Source of the DNA: Saprolegnia diclina VS20
Lineage: Eukaryota > Oomycota > Saprolegniomycetes > Saprolegniales > Saprolegniaceae
Direction of reading: 5' to 3'
Length of the DNA: 57,436 nt
Assembly: GCF_000281045.1 (NCBI RefSeq)
Contig: NW_008246073.1
Span: forward strand, 409,343 to 466,778
Each line of letters begins with the position of its first letter. The first letter of the stretch is position 1. Made by a program: the position numbers and the translations under genes. Below, one piece after another: positions 11,217 to 21,589 of this stretch. The notes beneath the pieces were generated by a model. It was given only the letters and a program-made list of their open reading frames with translations, made no database searches and had not been told where the DNA came from.

Positions 11217-12567
11217 GGCAGCTCTGTGTATCTGTGGCCTTGGACGCACGTTCTCTTCTGGCCATCCTCGGATCTTTGCCCGGCAGGTGCATCCGGATAC
11301 ATGAGACGTTGATGGGCATGGTGCAACTCCCTCATATTCGACCTACTGATTTTGAAGACGGGGAATGCTTTCTTTTTCTGCCCTAGGAATATGGAAACAA
11401 GGCTTGTTGCGTTGCAAAACGGGAATATGCCTGAGCTATGCCGGATACCGAGCTACTGCAAGAACGCGGACGGGCCACACGACTTGTTGAAGCAAGCACA
11501 AGCTACTAATGGAAGTGGGCTGCGTGCTGGGTTCTGACGAGCAGAGTCGACGGGGCAAGATCCTCGGTTTGCCTGGCGGAGCGTTTTTTTGGCGGTCGAC
11601 TTGGATCAAGACGCGGAGGAGGCTCGGCTCGTCCCAGCGTTGGACTGCAGATGGACTCGAATGATTGAGAGGTGGCCAAGTGTGACGAGGGCATCCCACA
11701 CTACACCCACGCGTCCCACCCTCTATTTGGTTACGCATTAGTATTCTAGTGTTGACGATCGTTCTGCAAGTCCATCATCGACTGCCGGTGGCCGTCGGTA
11801 TCACACAGAGCAAGCGAACAAGCCATCGGAGGCTGCTTGGGTGGCGCAGCTTGGTCCTGTCCCTTTGAAAATTTACGCGCCTCGGTGGGAGGATGTGGCT
11901 ACTCGGTAGCAGGTGCGCTGACGGCGATGTTCGAAAGGTTGCATCTTCGCAGCGACATGCACCTTCTCGCGACCGATAGTTGAAGGCGGAGCTTCTCATT
12001 CACGCACCGTGTGGAGCTACCTATTATGGTCTGCGTGGGTTGAAAGGCGAACGTCCTGACTGCTTCCGTCGCAGAACGGAAGCTCCTTCTCAGGACCACC
12101 CGCAGATCCCACGGCCGCGCAGAAGTGACTCCGAAGAACGGCACCTTCGTTTCCTGTCTGTTTTCACGTCTTGTCGCAATCCAGACATCAATAGAAGCGT
12201 GCGGGGACAAAATATCGTTGAGGACGACCGGTTCAATCATTGGCCAACGTAATTCCTCCCTAGACAAGCGAGGCTAGCGCAGGGAAGCAAGCAACGGCGT
12301 AAAGGTGTAACACGTCAATCGCGCAGGCCGTTTTGTGCCGTTCCTGGCGATGAAGCTCTTGATGAACGGTGATCCAAAGACACAGCGTCACGCGTTTGCA
12401 AGAAACTACGTAAATTCTGAAGCATGCACAAGCAACTGAGAATGTTGATGGCCATAAGATGTGTATTTTTGCTCAATGTCGACATTTCTCGGTATCGATT
12501 CATTCAGCTGGTATCCATGAGGGTGCTCTAAATTAGCTTCCAGGGCCACAACGCTACTCGTATGCAC
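11217..12567. other. Long intergenic region, nothing recognised
   Basis: About 1.35 kb with only short, mutually overlapping open frames. The longest minus-strand one (ending at 11899) lacks an upstream ATG and has no known domain. No tRNA, tandem repeat or transposon terminus was found by eye. Confidence 0.5.
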
Positions 12568-12807
12568 CAACGTTGAACCAAGCGCCAAAGTCGCAAATAA
12601 TTGGAAGGAACGGGCCGGGCCACACCTAGAGTCGAGCCCCTATCGACATTGTACTACTTCCTTCCTAAACCATGAGAACTCGCTGGGGGTCTCAACCTGT
12701 TGTCCGAGGAGACGCGATGGATGCTGACTACGAGCGTCTTTCTTGGCACCGCGCTGGGAGGGCATGCAAACAGCATTTCACTTTTCGATTCTCGACGCTC
12801 CAGCAAC

Positions 12808-13038
12808 ATGAAGACGACAATCTTGATGGCGGCGCTCTGTGCCTTGGCGACGGCTGACGTGGCTCCAATGGCGGGTGGTGCACCGGCTCTCAAGGGTGCT
12901 GGGACGGACGAGAAGGCGAAGCAGCAAGAGTGGTTTGGCTTTTCTCGCTTTGGCGTCGGGTTTCCCTTCTACGGCGGTTTTGGCTGCGGCGGCGGCTGTG
13001 GCTGCGGTGGCTGGGGCTGCGGTGGCTGGGGCTGGTAG
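12808..13038 (+). CDS. Small secreted Gly/Cys-rich protein, left-arm copy
   Basis: The product is 76 residues from ATG at 12808 to TAG at 13036-13038. It opens with a clear signal peptide (MKTTILMAALCALATA, probable cleavage before DVAPM). An Ala/Gly-rich spacer follows, then EWFGFSRFGVGFPFYGG and a C-terminal Gly-Cys-Trp repeat tail (GCGGGCGCGGWGCGGWGW). It is expected to be secreted or cell-wall associated; no enzymatic motif is present. The frame could extend upstream, but the signal peptide supports this ATG. The right-arm copy at 18232-18462 differs by about three bases, one of which changes an amino acid (Ala to Val inside the signal peptide). The near absence of coding change suggests recent duplication or gene conversion. 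Confidence 0.7.
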   Translation: MKTTILMAALCALATADVAPMAGGAPALKGAGTDEKAKQQEWFGFSRFGVGFPFYGGFGCGGGCGCGGWGCGGWGW

Positions 13039-13429
13039 AGACGACCGCTTCGTACTTTGATTGCGCGCTCCAGGCGACTATCGGTAGTAAGAATCGAACA
13101 CGTTTTCTGTGCAGAGTGCATTGTAGCCACATTGAACGAATGGGACACGGTCGGTCGCCAAGCAAACACTACTAGCAGCTGTAGAGTCGATGGATATACT
13201 CCCAGATATACTAGTACTGCTGTGGTATTCGGGGACGGTATCCCAGTGTAGCGAGGGTGGAACCTGTCGACGCCTTTTTAGGATATTAAAAGCTGTGCAG
13301 ATTGAGTCGTTTAAGGGAATCTCAATGTACATTCATTTGCCGGACACACTTCAGCCGAGACTGCAGCCAGGGACTACCAGGTTTTGGTGTAACAATTATA
13401 GGTAAGCAAGGACTTGCGATAAAAAAGTT

Positions 13430-13501
13430 TGCGCCGCCGGGGAATTGAACCCCGACCCCATCTTTGGAAGAGATGGATCCTAACCATTAGACCAACGGCG
13501 C
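13430..13501 (-). tRNA. tRNA-Gly (anticodon UCC)
   Basis: A 72-nt cloverleaf including the discriminator A. The acceptor is GCGCCGT pairing with GCGGCGC (one G-U). The anticodon stem is CATCT/AGATG around loop CTTCCAA, giving UCC. The T arm GGGG-TTCAATT-CCCC includes the B-box. A run of T residues (CTTTTTTAT on the minus strand) directly after the gene is a good Pol III terminator. There is no intron. Confidence 0.96.
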
Positions 13502-14177
13502 TAGATGAACATGTCACAGTAAAAATGAGGTTGTATATTTCCAATACCGATTCGAAAGCCGTTAACGTTTATGCGAAGCGCACAGCACCTCTCGTCCATT
13601 CAAATAGTGAGCGAATTGTAAAGAACAGGTGCGGCACCATGTAAACGAAGTCAGTGCGATATGCGGTAAGCACGCAAGAACTCGCGCTGCATCACACTAG
13701 CAAGGACGCAAATACACCGTTTTTGCTGCCCTTGATTGTCGATGATGATGCATCGTTTAACCGGATACGTCGAAACTTGCTGGGACCGGCTGCTTCACAT
13801 CGGACGTGCAATAGCATTACTGCGGTACATGTACTCACATGGGTACCCTGTAATACGATGGTACACGAGGTATTCAGTGCGTGCAACGCCATGTATTATT
13901 TTTGGGGTACCCCCAAGATACACGGTGCGGCCCCCCAGGCAGCCGTATCCGGTTATAACCGGACATGGGGTCAGGCGGGACCCGGGACGATTGAATGCCA
14001 ATAGGCGCCCGTAGATGGACTTCATGGGGTAATTATGGGACATACCAGTCATTATAAGTGTTATGAAACAATTTTTAATTACAAATGTATCTCAAAATGG
14101 CAATTTGATGGCCATAAAATGTCTGAATGTAAGCTGAACCAGTTGATACTTTTCATGATGTTAGTAGTCGTGGAAAT

Positions 14178-14259
14178 GTCAGTGTGACCGAGCGGTCCAA
14201 GGTGCTAGACTCAAGTTCTAGTGTGTTCGCACTCGCGGGTTCAAATCCCGCCGCTGACA
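14178..14259 (+). tRNA. tRNA-Leu (anticodon CAA)
   Basis: An 82-nt class II tRNA. The acceptor is GTCAGTG/CGCTGAC, with discriminator A. The anticodon stem is CTAGA/TCTAG with loop CTCAAGT, giving CAA. The long variable arm is TGTGTTCGCACTC and the B-box is GGTTCAAATCC. A TTTT run 7 nt downstream can terminate Pol III. The CAA tRNA-Leu often carries an intron in other eukaryotes; this copy has none. Confidence 0.96.
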
Positions 14260-14776
14260 GAATTCCTTTTGTTTACATTACAAGACTCTGAGTGGGGACA
14301 TGGCTGCATAACGTAGCAGCGGCACCACCTTGCCATCACACGAACGCACATTTAAGAGTATTTTTTCCTTGCCCTCTCTTTGCGCAGTGCAATCGGTAGC
14401 ATTGCAATGCGTTCAAAACTTGCTTCTACTTCGTACGCAGCTATTGACTATCATAATATCTGTCCGAATTTCAGACAGGTATACGCACGCGAGACGCACA
14501 GTACGTACGCGAAGACTCATCGTTTTTTATTTTGGTTTTGGTTCTTGCTCACCTGATTTGAACGCAGACACGTTGGCTCGATAAATTGATGCGAGCTCAA
14601 AAAAAATACTGCCTGAATGTGTCGGTGACTTGTTTCGTAAGTATGAGATAGCGCGAACACAACATTCCAGAAATACTAGTACTAGTACAGGTAACTAACC
14701 ATTTCTAGCATTTTTAGGTTACAATCTACTGCAACTTGTTTTGATATATTCATCAAATATTTTGCCGTATCGTCAA

Positions 14777-14848
14777 GCGCCGTTGGTCTAATGGTTAGGA
14801 TCCATCTCTTCCAAAGATGGGGTCGGGGTTCAATTCCCCGGCGGCGCA
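14777..14848 (+). tRNA. tRNA-Gly (anticodon UCC)
   Basis: Identical in mature sequence to the other three tRNA-Gly genes of the palindrome, with anticodon UCC in loop CTTCCAA. It is followed by ATATTTTTG, a Pol III terminator. It lies about 250 nt from the inner end of the left arm. Confidence 0.96.
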
Positions 14849-15096
14849 TATTTTTGTCTGAGCTTTGCTTCCATAGCCATCCCGATAACACTTGCACGGC
14901 TCCATGTACACAAGGGTCTATAAACTGTTTATAACCTTCACATCGATATATTCCCATGTGTCTCCCTTTGTGGTGACATCGCGGTCTGTACGATGGCGAG
15001 CCCCACAGGATAATAATATTAGATACGCTTGCACCAAGCATTTGACAACGTTTGATACGCAGCGATTATTATTGATCAATTATCAAAATCACCATC

Positions 15097-16167
15097 TGAA
15101 ATCAAAACGACTACCAGTACTATAAAACGTTCAATGGCCGAGGACAGAGCATGAGCCCTGGAAAGGTTGCCCGCCGCGGCGCAGCGGAGGTACGGTAGGG
15201 TGGTAAGTTTAGAGTAGCCTATGTCTTGCTGAGGGAGAACCCATTGGTCTGGCTTGGTATTGACAAGGCCATAAAAATATCCATGACCATATCAATACCG
15301 CTACCAACCTAGGCGAATTGTCTTCTTGGTTGACGGAATCTGTTTGATGGAAGGTCCCAAGGGTTTTCCGGATATGATTAGCGCTTGAACGGAGTCCGTA
15401 AATATTATGGCCTTGGCACACCGAAAGCACCGAGACCAATAAACGTAGCGATTCGCATGAGGGCTTCTAGCAGGGCGACAACGAAGGTAACGTTATGGAA
15501 GTTATAAGACTCGCGACAAACAATGTAAAAGGACGCTCCAGCGAGGACACGAAACACAATGCAACCGAGTGATTGCGTCGCAACATTACCTCCGGTAAGT
15601 AGACTAGGCATAGGGCAACAGCTATCTCAAGATCTCGTACTTTATGGCCCTTCTAGAGACAACATTTTTTACAAGAAAATGAAGAGAGCCAACATGCGAT
15701 CGCATTTGTTGCGTCTGTTTTTTTTTTAGCCACGTCCAGTCGGCTGGCTCAATTGGCTGGGCCAATGCAAGCATGTATCGCTGGAGAGCCAGGAAAACTC
15801 TGAGGAAGACCTCGAAGTATGAATTCAAAAGGCATTTACTACCATTGTTTATTCCATATCGAGGGTGAAACAGTACTGTACAATTTGTTGTCTAAAGAGA
15901 CATTAGTTCCGAACCTGCTTCTGTGGCGTAGCAAAACACAAACTGTCTGCTTCTCGAGAGATGGCTAGCCGTGTGTTGCGTTTTGGCATAATTTTATCTT
16001 TGCTTTACCTGGTAAGGTAGGCAAGTGTCACATAAACAAATTAGCTCAGGGTCGGTCCAGTCGCTAATATAAACCGCGAGACAATTCAGCTGCTAGTGTC
16101 TTTAGGAAGCCGAGCGCGATCTGATCCTTGGTGGCCGTGCGAACCTCTTGCTCTTTCTAACTTTTTG
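15097..16167. other. Single-copy spacer between the palindrome arms
   Basis: About 1.07 kb, not repeated within the window. The minus strand has adjoining open frames (15209-15439, 15405-15611, 15622-15828) with hydrophobic stretches, broken by stops and frame changes. This could be a decayed membrane-protein gene or chance. No transposase motif, tRNA or terminal repeat was recognised. A run of T residues occurs near 15717-15726. Confidence 0.45.
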
Positions 16168-16415
16168 GATGGTGATTTTGATAATCGATCAATAATAATC
16201 GCTGCGTATCAAACGTTGTCAAATGCTTGAAGCAAGCATATCTAATATTATTATCCAGTGGGGCTCGCCATCGTACAGACCGCGATGTCACCACAAAGGG
16301 GGACACATGGGAATATATCGATGTGAAGGTTATAAACAGTTTATAGACCCTTGTGTACATGGAGCCGTGCAAGTGTTATCGGGATAGCTATCGAAGCAAA
16401 GCTCAGACAAAAATA

Positions 16416-16487
16416 TGCGCCGCCGGGGAATTGAACCCCGACCCCATCTTTGGAAGAGATGGATCCTAACCATTAGACCAACGGCGC
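16416..16487 (-). tRNA. tRNA-Gly (anticodon UCC)
   Basis: Mirror copy of the gene at 14777-14848, with the same 72-nt mature sequence and anticodon UCC. On the minus strand it is followed by ATATTTTTGTC, the same terminator as its partner. Confidence 0.96.
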
Positions 16488-17000
16488 TTGACGATACGGC
16501 AAAATATTTGATGAATATATCAAAACAAGTTGCAGTAGATTGTAACCTAAAAATGCTAGAAATGGTTAGTTACCTGTACTAGTACTAGTATTTCTGGAAT
16601 GTTGTGTTCGCGCTATCTCATACTTACGAAACAAGTCACCGACACATTCAGGCAGTATTTTTTTTGAGCTCGCATCAATTTATCGAGCCAACGTGTCTGC
16701 GTTCAAATCAGGTGAGCAAGAACCAAAACCAAAATAAAAACGGAGTCTTCGCGTCCGTACAGTACGTCTCGCGTCCGTATACCTGTCTGAAATTCGGACA
16801 GATATTATGATAGTCAATAGCTGCGTACGAAGTAGAAGCAAGTTTTGAACGCATTGCAATGCTACCGATTGCACTGCGCAAAGAAAGGGCAAGGAAAAAT
16901 ACTCTTAAATATGCGTTCGTGTGATGGCAAGGTGGTGCCGCTGCTACGTTATGCAGCCATGTCCCCACTCAGAGTCTTGTAATGTAAACAAAAGGAATTC

Positions 17001-17082
17001 TGTCAGCGGCGGGATTTGAACCCGCGAGTGCGAACACACTAGAACTTGAGTCTAGCACCTTGGACCGCTCGGTCACACTGAC
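17001..17082 (-). tRNA. tRNA-Leu (anticodon CAA)
   Basis: Mirror copy of 14178-14259. It has the same 82 nt, anticodon CAA, long variable arm and B-box, and no intron. The downstream terminator run is also kept. Confidence 0.96.
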
Positions 17083-17768
17083 ATTTCCACGACTACTAAC
17101 ATCATGAAAAGTATCAACTGGTTCAGCTTACATTCAGACATTTTATGGCCATCAAATTGCCATTTTGAGATACATTTGTAATTAAAAATTGTTTCATAAC
17201 ACTTATACTGACTGGTATATCCCATAATTACTCCATGAAGTCCATCTACGGGCGCCTATTGGCATTCAATCGTCCCGGGTCCCGCCTGACCCCATGTCCG
17301 GCTATAACCGGATACGGCTGCCTGGGGGGCCGCACCGTGTATCTTGGGGGTACCCCAAAAATAATACATGGCGTTGCACGCACTGAATACCTCGTGTACC
17401 ATCGTATTACAGGGTACCCATGTGAGTACATGTACCGCAGTAATGCTATTGCACGTCCGATGTGAAGCAGCCGGTCCCAGCAAGTTTCGACGTATCCGGT
17501 TAAACGATGCATCATCATCGACAATCAAGGGCAGCAAAAACGGTGTATTTGCGTCCTTGCTAGTGTGATGCAGCGCGAGTTCTTGCGTGCTTACCGCATA
17601 TCGCACTGACTTCGTTTACATGGTGCCGCGCCTGTTGTTTACAATTCGCTCACTATTTGAATGGATGAGAGGTGCTGTGCACTTCCCATAAACGTTAACA
17701 AAATTCACAGCTTTCGAATCGGTATTTGGAAATATATAAACTTATTTTACATGTGACATGTTCATGTA

Positions 17769-17840
17769 GCGCCGTTGGTCTAATGGTTAGGATCCATCTC
17801 TTCCAAAGATGGGGTCGGGGTTCAATTCCCCGGCGGCGCA
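17769..17840 (+). tRNA. tRNA-Gly (anticodon UCC)
   Basis: Mirror copy of the gene at 13430-13501, identical in mature sequence. It is followed by AACTTTTTTAT, a strong Pol III terminator. Confidence 0.96.
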
Positions 17841-18231
17841 AACTTTTTTATCGCAAGTCCTTGCTTACCTATAATTGTTACACCAAAACCTGGTAGTCCC
17901 TGGCTGCAGTCTCGGCTGAAGTGTGTCCGGCAAATGAATGTACATTGAGATTCCCTTAAACGACTCAATCTGCACAGCTTTTAATATCCTAAAAAGGCGT
18001 CGACAGGTTCCACCCTCGCTACACTGGGATACCGTCCCCGAATACCACAGCAGTACTAGTATATCTGGGAGTATATCCATCGACTCTACAGCTGCTAGTA
18101 GTGTTTGCTTGGCGACCGACCGTGTCCCATTCGTTCAATGTGGCTACAATGCACTCTGCACAGAAAACGTGTTCGATTCTTACTACCGATAGTCGCCTGG
18201 AGCGCGCAATCAAAGTACGAAGCGGTCGTCT

Positions 18232-18462
18232 CTACCAGCCCCAGCCACCGCAGCCCCAGCCACCGCAGCCACAGCCGCCGCCGCAGCCAAAACCGCCATA
18301 GAAGGGAAACCCGACGCCAAAGCGAGAAAAGCCAAACCACTCTTGCTGCTTCGCCTTCTCGTCCGTCCCAGCACCCTTGAGAGCCGGAGCACCACCCGCC
18401 ATTGGAGCCACGTCAGCCGTCGCCAAGACACAGAGCGCCGCCATCAAGATTGTCGTCTTCAT
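18232..18462 (-). CDS. Small secreted Gly/Cys-rich protein, right-arm copy
   Basis: The product is 76 residues: signal peptide MKTTILMAALCVLATA, Ala/Gly spacer, and a C-terminal Gly-Cys-Trp tail identical to the left-arm copy. The only amino-acid difference is Val for Ala in the signal peptide; two further base changes are silent (Tyr TAT/TAC, Ala GCT/GCA). Both copies keep the start, stop and about 240 nt of upstream sequence, so both may be expressed. The function is unknown. Confidence 0.7.
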   Translation of the reverse strand: MKTTILMAALCVLATADVAPMAGGAPALKGAGTDEKAKQQEWFGFSRFGVGFPFYGGFGCGGGCGCGGWGCGGWGW

Positions 18463-18956
18463 GTTGCTGGAGCGTCGAGAATCGAAAAGTGAAATGCTGT
18501 TTGCATGCCCTCCCAGCGCGGTGCCAAGAAAGACGCTCGTAGTCAGCATCCATCGCGTCTCCTCGGACAACAGGTTGAGACCCCCAGCGAGTTCTCATGG
18601 TTTAGGAAGGAAGTAGTACAATGTCGATAGGGGCTCGACTCTAGGTGTGGCCCGGCCCGTTCCTTCCAATTATTTGCGACTTTGGCGCTTGGTTCAACGT
18701 TGCTAGCGTTGTTGCGTGTGGCGATATACGAGCATAGTCCGTCCAGCTTTTGTATTTGCTCCTAGTGTTGCAATGCATATGAATCACAGCATATGACACA
18801 TTCATCACTGGGCTCGAGCGCCATACTATAAATCACTATAAATATAGCAACTCAAACGAAGGAACATGAATGTATTTACTAGTGTGCTTCGAGCTCAAAC
18901 GCCTGCTCGTCAGTAAAACATCATAGACATAGGCTGTATTGGGAGGCTTACTACAG

Positions 18957-21589
18957 TCAGGTTGATGACGACGACGCGTGAAAGTACGATGGCAAGATCT
19001 CGAACGGACTTGTCATCGCACCGCCAAGGAATTCGCGCCGAACTTTCTTGGAGCCGTCAATCTCAATGGGTGTCTGCGTCACGCTCAAGAGCACACCTTC
19101 GTCGTCGTCGTCATCGTCGCCGTCATCACCAATCGACCGTCCCAAGCGCGGCAGTACCTCTTCGTGAACCACCACACCATGGTCGCTAAATACTTGGCCC
19201 TGGAGCGCAGCGTGCAAATCGTCCGTCTTGGACTCGAGCATCGAGACCTTGGAGAGAAGCGCTGAGTTGAGCTCCATTTGACGCTGCAGCTCGAGGGTCG
19301 TATCCGAGAGCTGGACTTGGAGCGCGACTTGGTGCTCTGCAACGTCTTTCGCCCACGCCGTCTAGTCAATGAGATCAGGTGCGAAGACTATGGTGGTCAC
19401 AAACCTGGTCGGTCATGGATGGGTCCACGTGTTCGAGCGACCGAAGGTAAAAGAGCGACCAAATGGACAGCGTGCTCAAGTGCCACTTGAGCCGCAAAAC
19501 AGCGGGTGACTTGGTGTTGACGACGTCTTTTTGCGGCGGCATGTAAAACGGGTTGCGAAAGTCCCCGGACGCCGCAGCGACTTGCTCGAGGCGATGCCAC
19601 AGCGAAGGGCACCGCGCAGCCACACGCGCCTTCTACAAGGCTCTCTTTAGCGGCTGTTGCTAGACGTCGATTCCTCGTACCATGCGCTGCTCGTCGCAGT
19701 CAAAGAGGAACGTGCCCGTACGCCGCGCGTACACTTCGTCGACAATCGCCATGAGATAACTAACGTTGCATGGTGAAATCGTCCAGTCGAGTGGCTATAG
19801 ACGCACCGCTCGTTGAACTCGAACGAGCATGGCGCTTGCTGCGTCATTTGCCAGACCGCGTCGATGAATTGCACAAAGACAGGCGACGTCTGCTCGTCGT
19901 CCCAGTAGTACCCGACGGGCTTTTTTGCCTGGCTCGACGGCTTGAGACCGCAACGCGACTCAAAGCGGTGCCCGAACGCGACCCACTCGTGCTGCACGAG
20001 GAGCGCAAAGCCCTCGAGCGTCCGATAGTACGGGTCGCACGCAATCTTGATGAGCGACATGATCTGCGCCGTGCGATCCCAGCCGTCGCTGCAGTGTACG
20101 ACCAGCGACGCGCGCTCGTCGACAAGCTTTTCGACCCCCATGGCCGCTGCCACCAAGACGGATCGAACGTGCTCGAGCCAGCGCGTGCTCTACGCAGCAT
20201 TGTGCGTTCAATTGATAGGCAAAAACCCGTACCTCGAGCGACGAGAGCCAATTAGCGCGCTCCGAGCCGCGGACTTCCCCCTTGACGAGCTCAAAGAGTC
20301 GGCGGATCGAGTCGCGCATCGAATGAATGTTTTCGATGTTCATAAAGAGCAGCGGTACGTTGTTGTAAAACTCAGCTCTACACAGAGCCCTTGTCAGAGC
20401 TGCTCTCAAGAAGGTGAGCGCGTACATTTCAAAGCCGGCGCCAAGCGCGACGTTGCCGTACGCGCTGGTCTACAGACATGACGCGTTCCATGATGTCATG
20501 AGAAGAATTTGCGAGTAAGTACCTGATGTCGGCAGTCGATGATGTACAAGCGACCATGCGCTTGCTCTTGCAAGATGCGCATGTAGCGCTCGTCGTGGTT
20601 GCAGCGCCGCCGACGGAGGCCCACGAGGGGCTGCGCGCAGCGCGCGAGGATCGCGTCCGAGTCGGCATGCCGGTACGTGATGACAGGCACGCGGCCTTTG
20701 GCTCGAAAGTGGCCGATCGCTTGGAGCTCGGCGTCGCCAATGGCCCGGGGCACCGCGAGCAACGTCGGGTACGTCGGGCACACACGGAACACTTGGTTGA
20801 TGTGCGAGAGTCGGAAGGCGCCACTGTCCCGAGTCCCAGGAACCACGATACCCTGGCGCACCATATCTTGCTCGATAAGCGCTTCAACGTCGACGGCACT
20901 GTCGTGGTGGCGGTCGGTATCGGCGCACGCAAACGCAAGCGGCGCAATTTGATGCACGCTGTCGAGCGCATCCAAAAGCCGGTTGTAAAACGAGCTACGA
21001 CATCAACGACGTTGACACGTGACAGTAGACACACGCAAACCTGAGGCCAAAGGTCGAAGCGACTTCGAAGCGGACGATGCAAAAGTTCTTGCAAGCGACT
21101 TCGAGGTGGTGCTTGATCGTGTCGAGGTCCTTCGGGTACTCGTTGATGCCGAGCGAATAGCCCACGCTGCTGATCGTGCTCATGTTGGCACGCTCGTCCT
21201 GCAAGAGGATCTCGGCAATGTTGCAGAGAGGAACGTCCACGAGCGTCGAGTGCAGCATCGACTTCTACCAAGCATCGATGAGAACGCTTTGAGGCCAAGA
21301 ATGCGCACCGGGTGGGGCACGAAGAGAAGACGATACGTCGTCAAGCAGAGAAAGCCTCGTTGCAGCATCCGCTGCGGCGAGACGTACACGACCGGCGCCT
21401 TGGCCTGGATCATCTCGCCGTAGTACATGTCGTTGGCGTCGAGGGCAAGGCTCGATGGAGGGATCACCTGCGCTCATGCATGGAACGTGGCGCATACGTG
21501 GTGAGCATGTCTACCTCGTGGGCGGCTTCATGCGTCTCGACCGACGTCCACGAGTCTTCCTCGAGGCTCACGGAGCGGTGGTGGTCCAT
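18957..21589 (-). CDS. Myotubularin-family phosphoinositide 3-phosphatase
   Basis: A spliced gene starting MDHHRSVSLEEDSW at 21589, with the first intron (GTAGAC...GCGCAG) ending just before VIPPSSLALDA. The N-terminal part (about 21480-21050) reads as a PH-GRAM domain (PQRMLQRGFLCLTTYRLLFV). The central part is the myotubularin catalytic domain, with WDRT in the signature HCSDGWDRTAQ near 20090, flanked by the typical GFALLVQHEWVAFGHRF. The CX5R nucleophile loop is intact, so it is predicted active on PI3P and PI(3,5)P2 in endosome and vacuole trafficking. The C-terminal exon (19277-18957) holds a short predicted coiled coil (ALLSKVSMLESKTDDLHAAL) and an acidic DDGDDDDDDE stretch. Exon borders inside are approximate. 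Confidence 0.9.

Larger units (their letters stand above)
12568..15096. repeat. Left arm of a large inverted repeat (pairs with 16168-18703)
   Basis: Read in reverse complement, this ~2.53 kb segment matches 16168-18703 nearly base for base. Outer ends share CAACGTTGAACCAAGCG at 12568 and its complement ending at 18703; inner ends share AAAATCACCATC up to 15096. All landmarks are mirror images around position ~15632: one small protein gene, two tRNA-Gly genes and one tRNA-Leu gene per arm. The arms differ by scattered substitutions and a few short indels, for example around 13510-13580 and in the TGCACCAAGC/TGCTTCAAGC stretch near 15030. This argues against a pure assembly fold-back. The stretches between the genes (13039-13429, 13502-14177, 14260-14776) contain no other gene that I can support. 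Confidence 0.93.
16168..18703. repeat. Right arm of the large inverted repeat (pairs with 12568-15096)
   Basis: The mirror image of the left arm, 2536 nt against 2529 nt, so only a few net bases of indel. It carries the same genes in inverted order: tRNA-Gly (minus), tRNA-Leu (minus), tRNA-Gly (plus) and the small secreted protein gene (minus). Between these genes (16488-17000, 17083-17768, 17841-18231) I see no further gene. Just outside both arms is a shared CAACGCTA, so the homology may run about 10-15 nt beyond the given borders, with a small insertion on the left side. Confidence 0.93.

Noticed and set aside
11899-12267. 122-codon minus-strand frame
   Set aside because: It has no ATG at its start, no domain, and is overlapped by an equally good plus-strand frame.
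13654-14004. 116-codon frame in the left palindrome arm, with a mirror at 17256-17606
   Set aside because: Conserved only because the whole arm is duplicated; the sequence shows no protein features and other frames are equally open.
12568-18703. Assembly fold-back as the whole explanation of the palindrome
   Set aside because: The arms differ by scattered substitutions and indels, and a unique spacer separates them. Still worth a long-read check.
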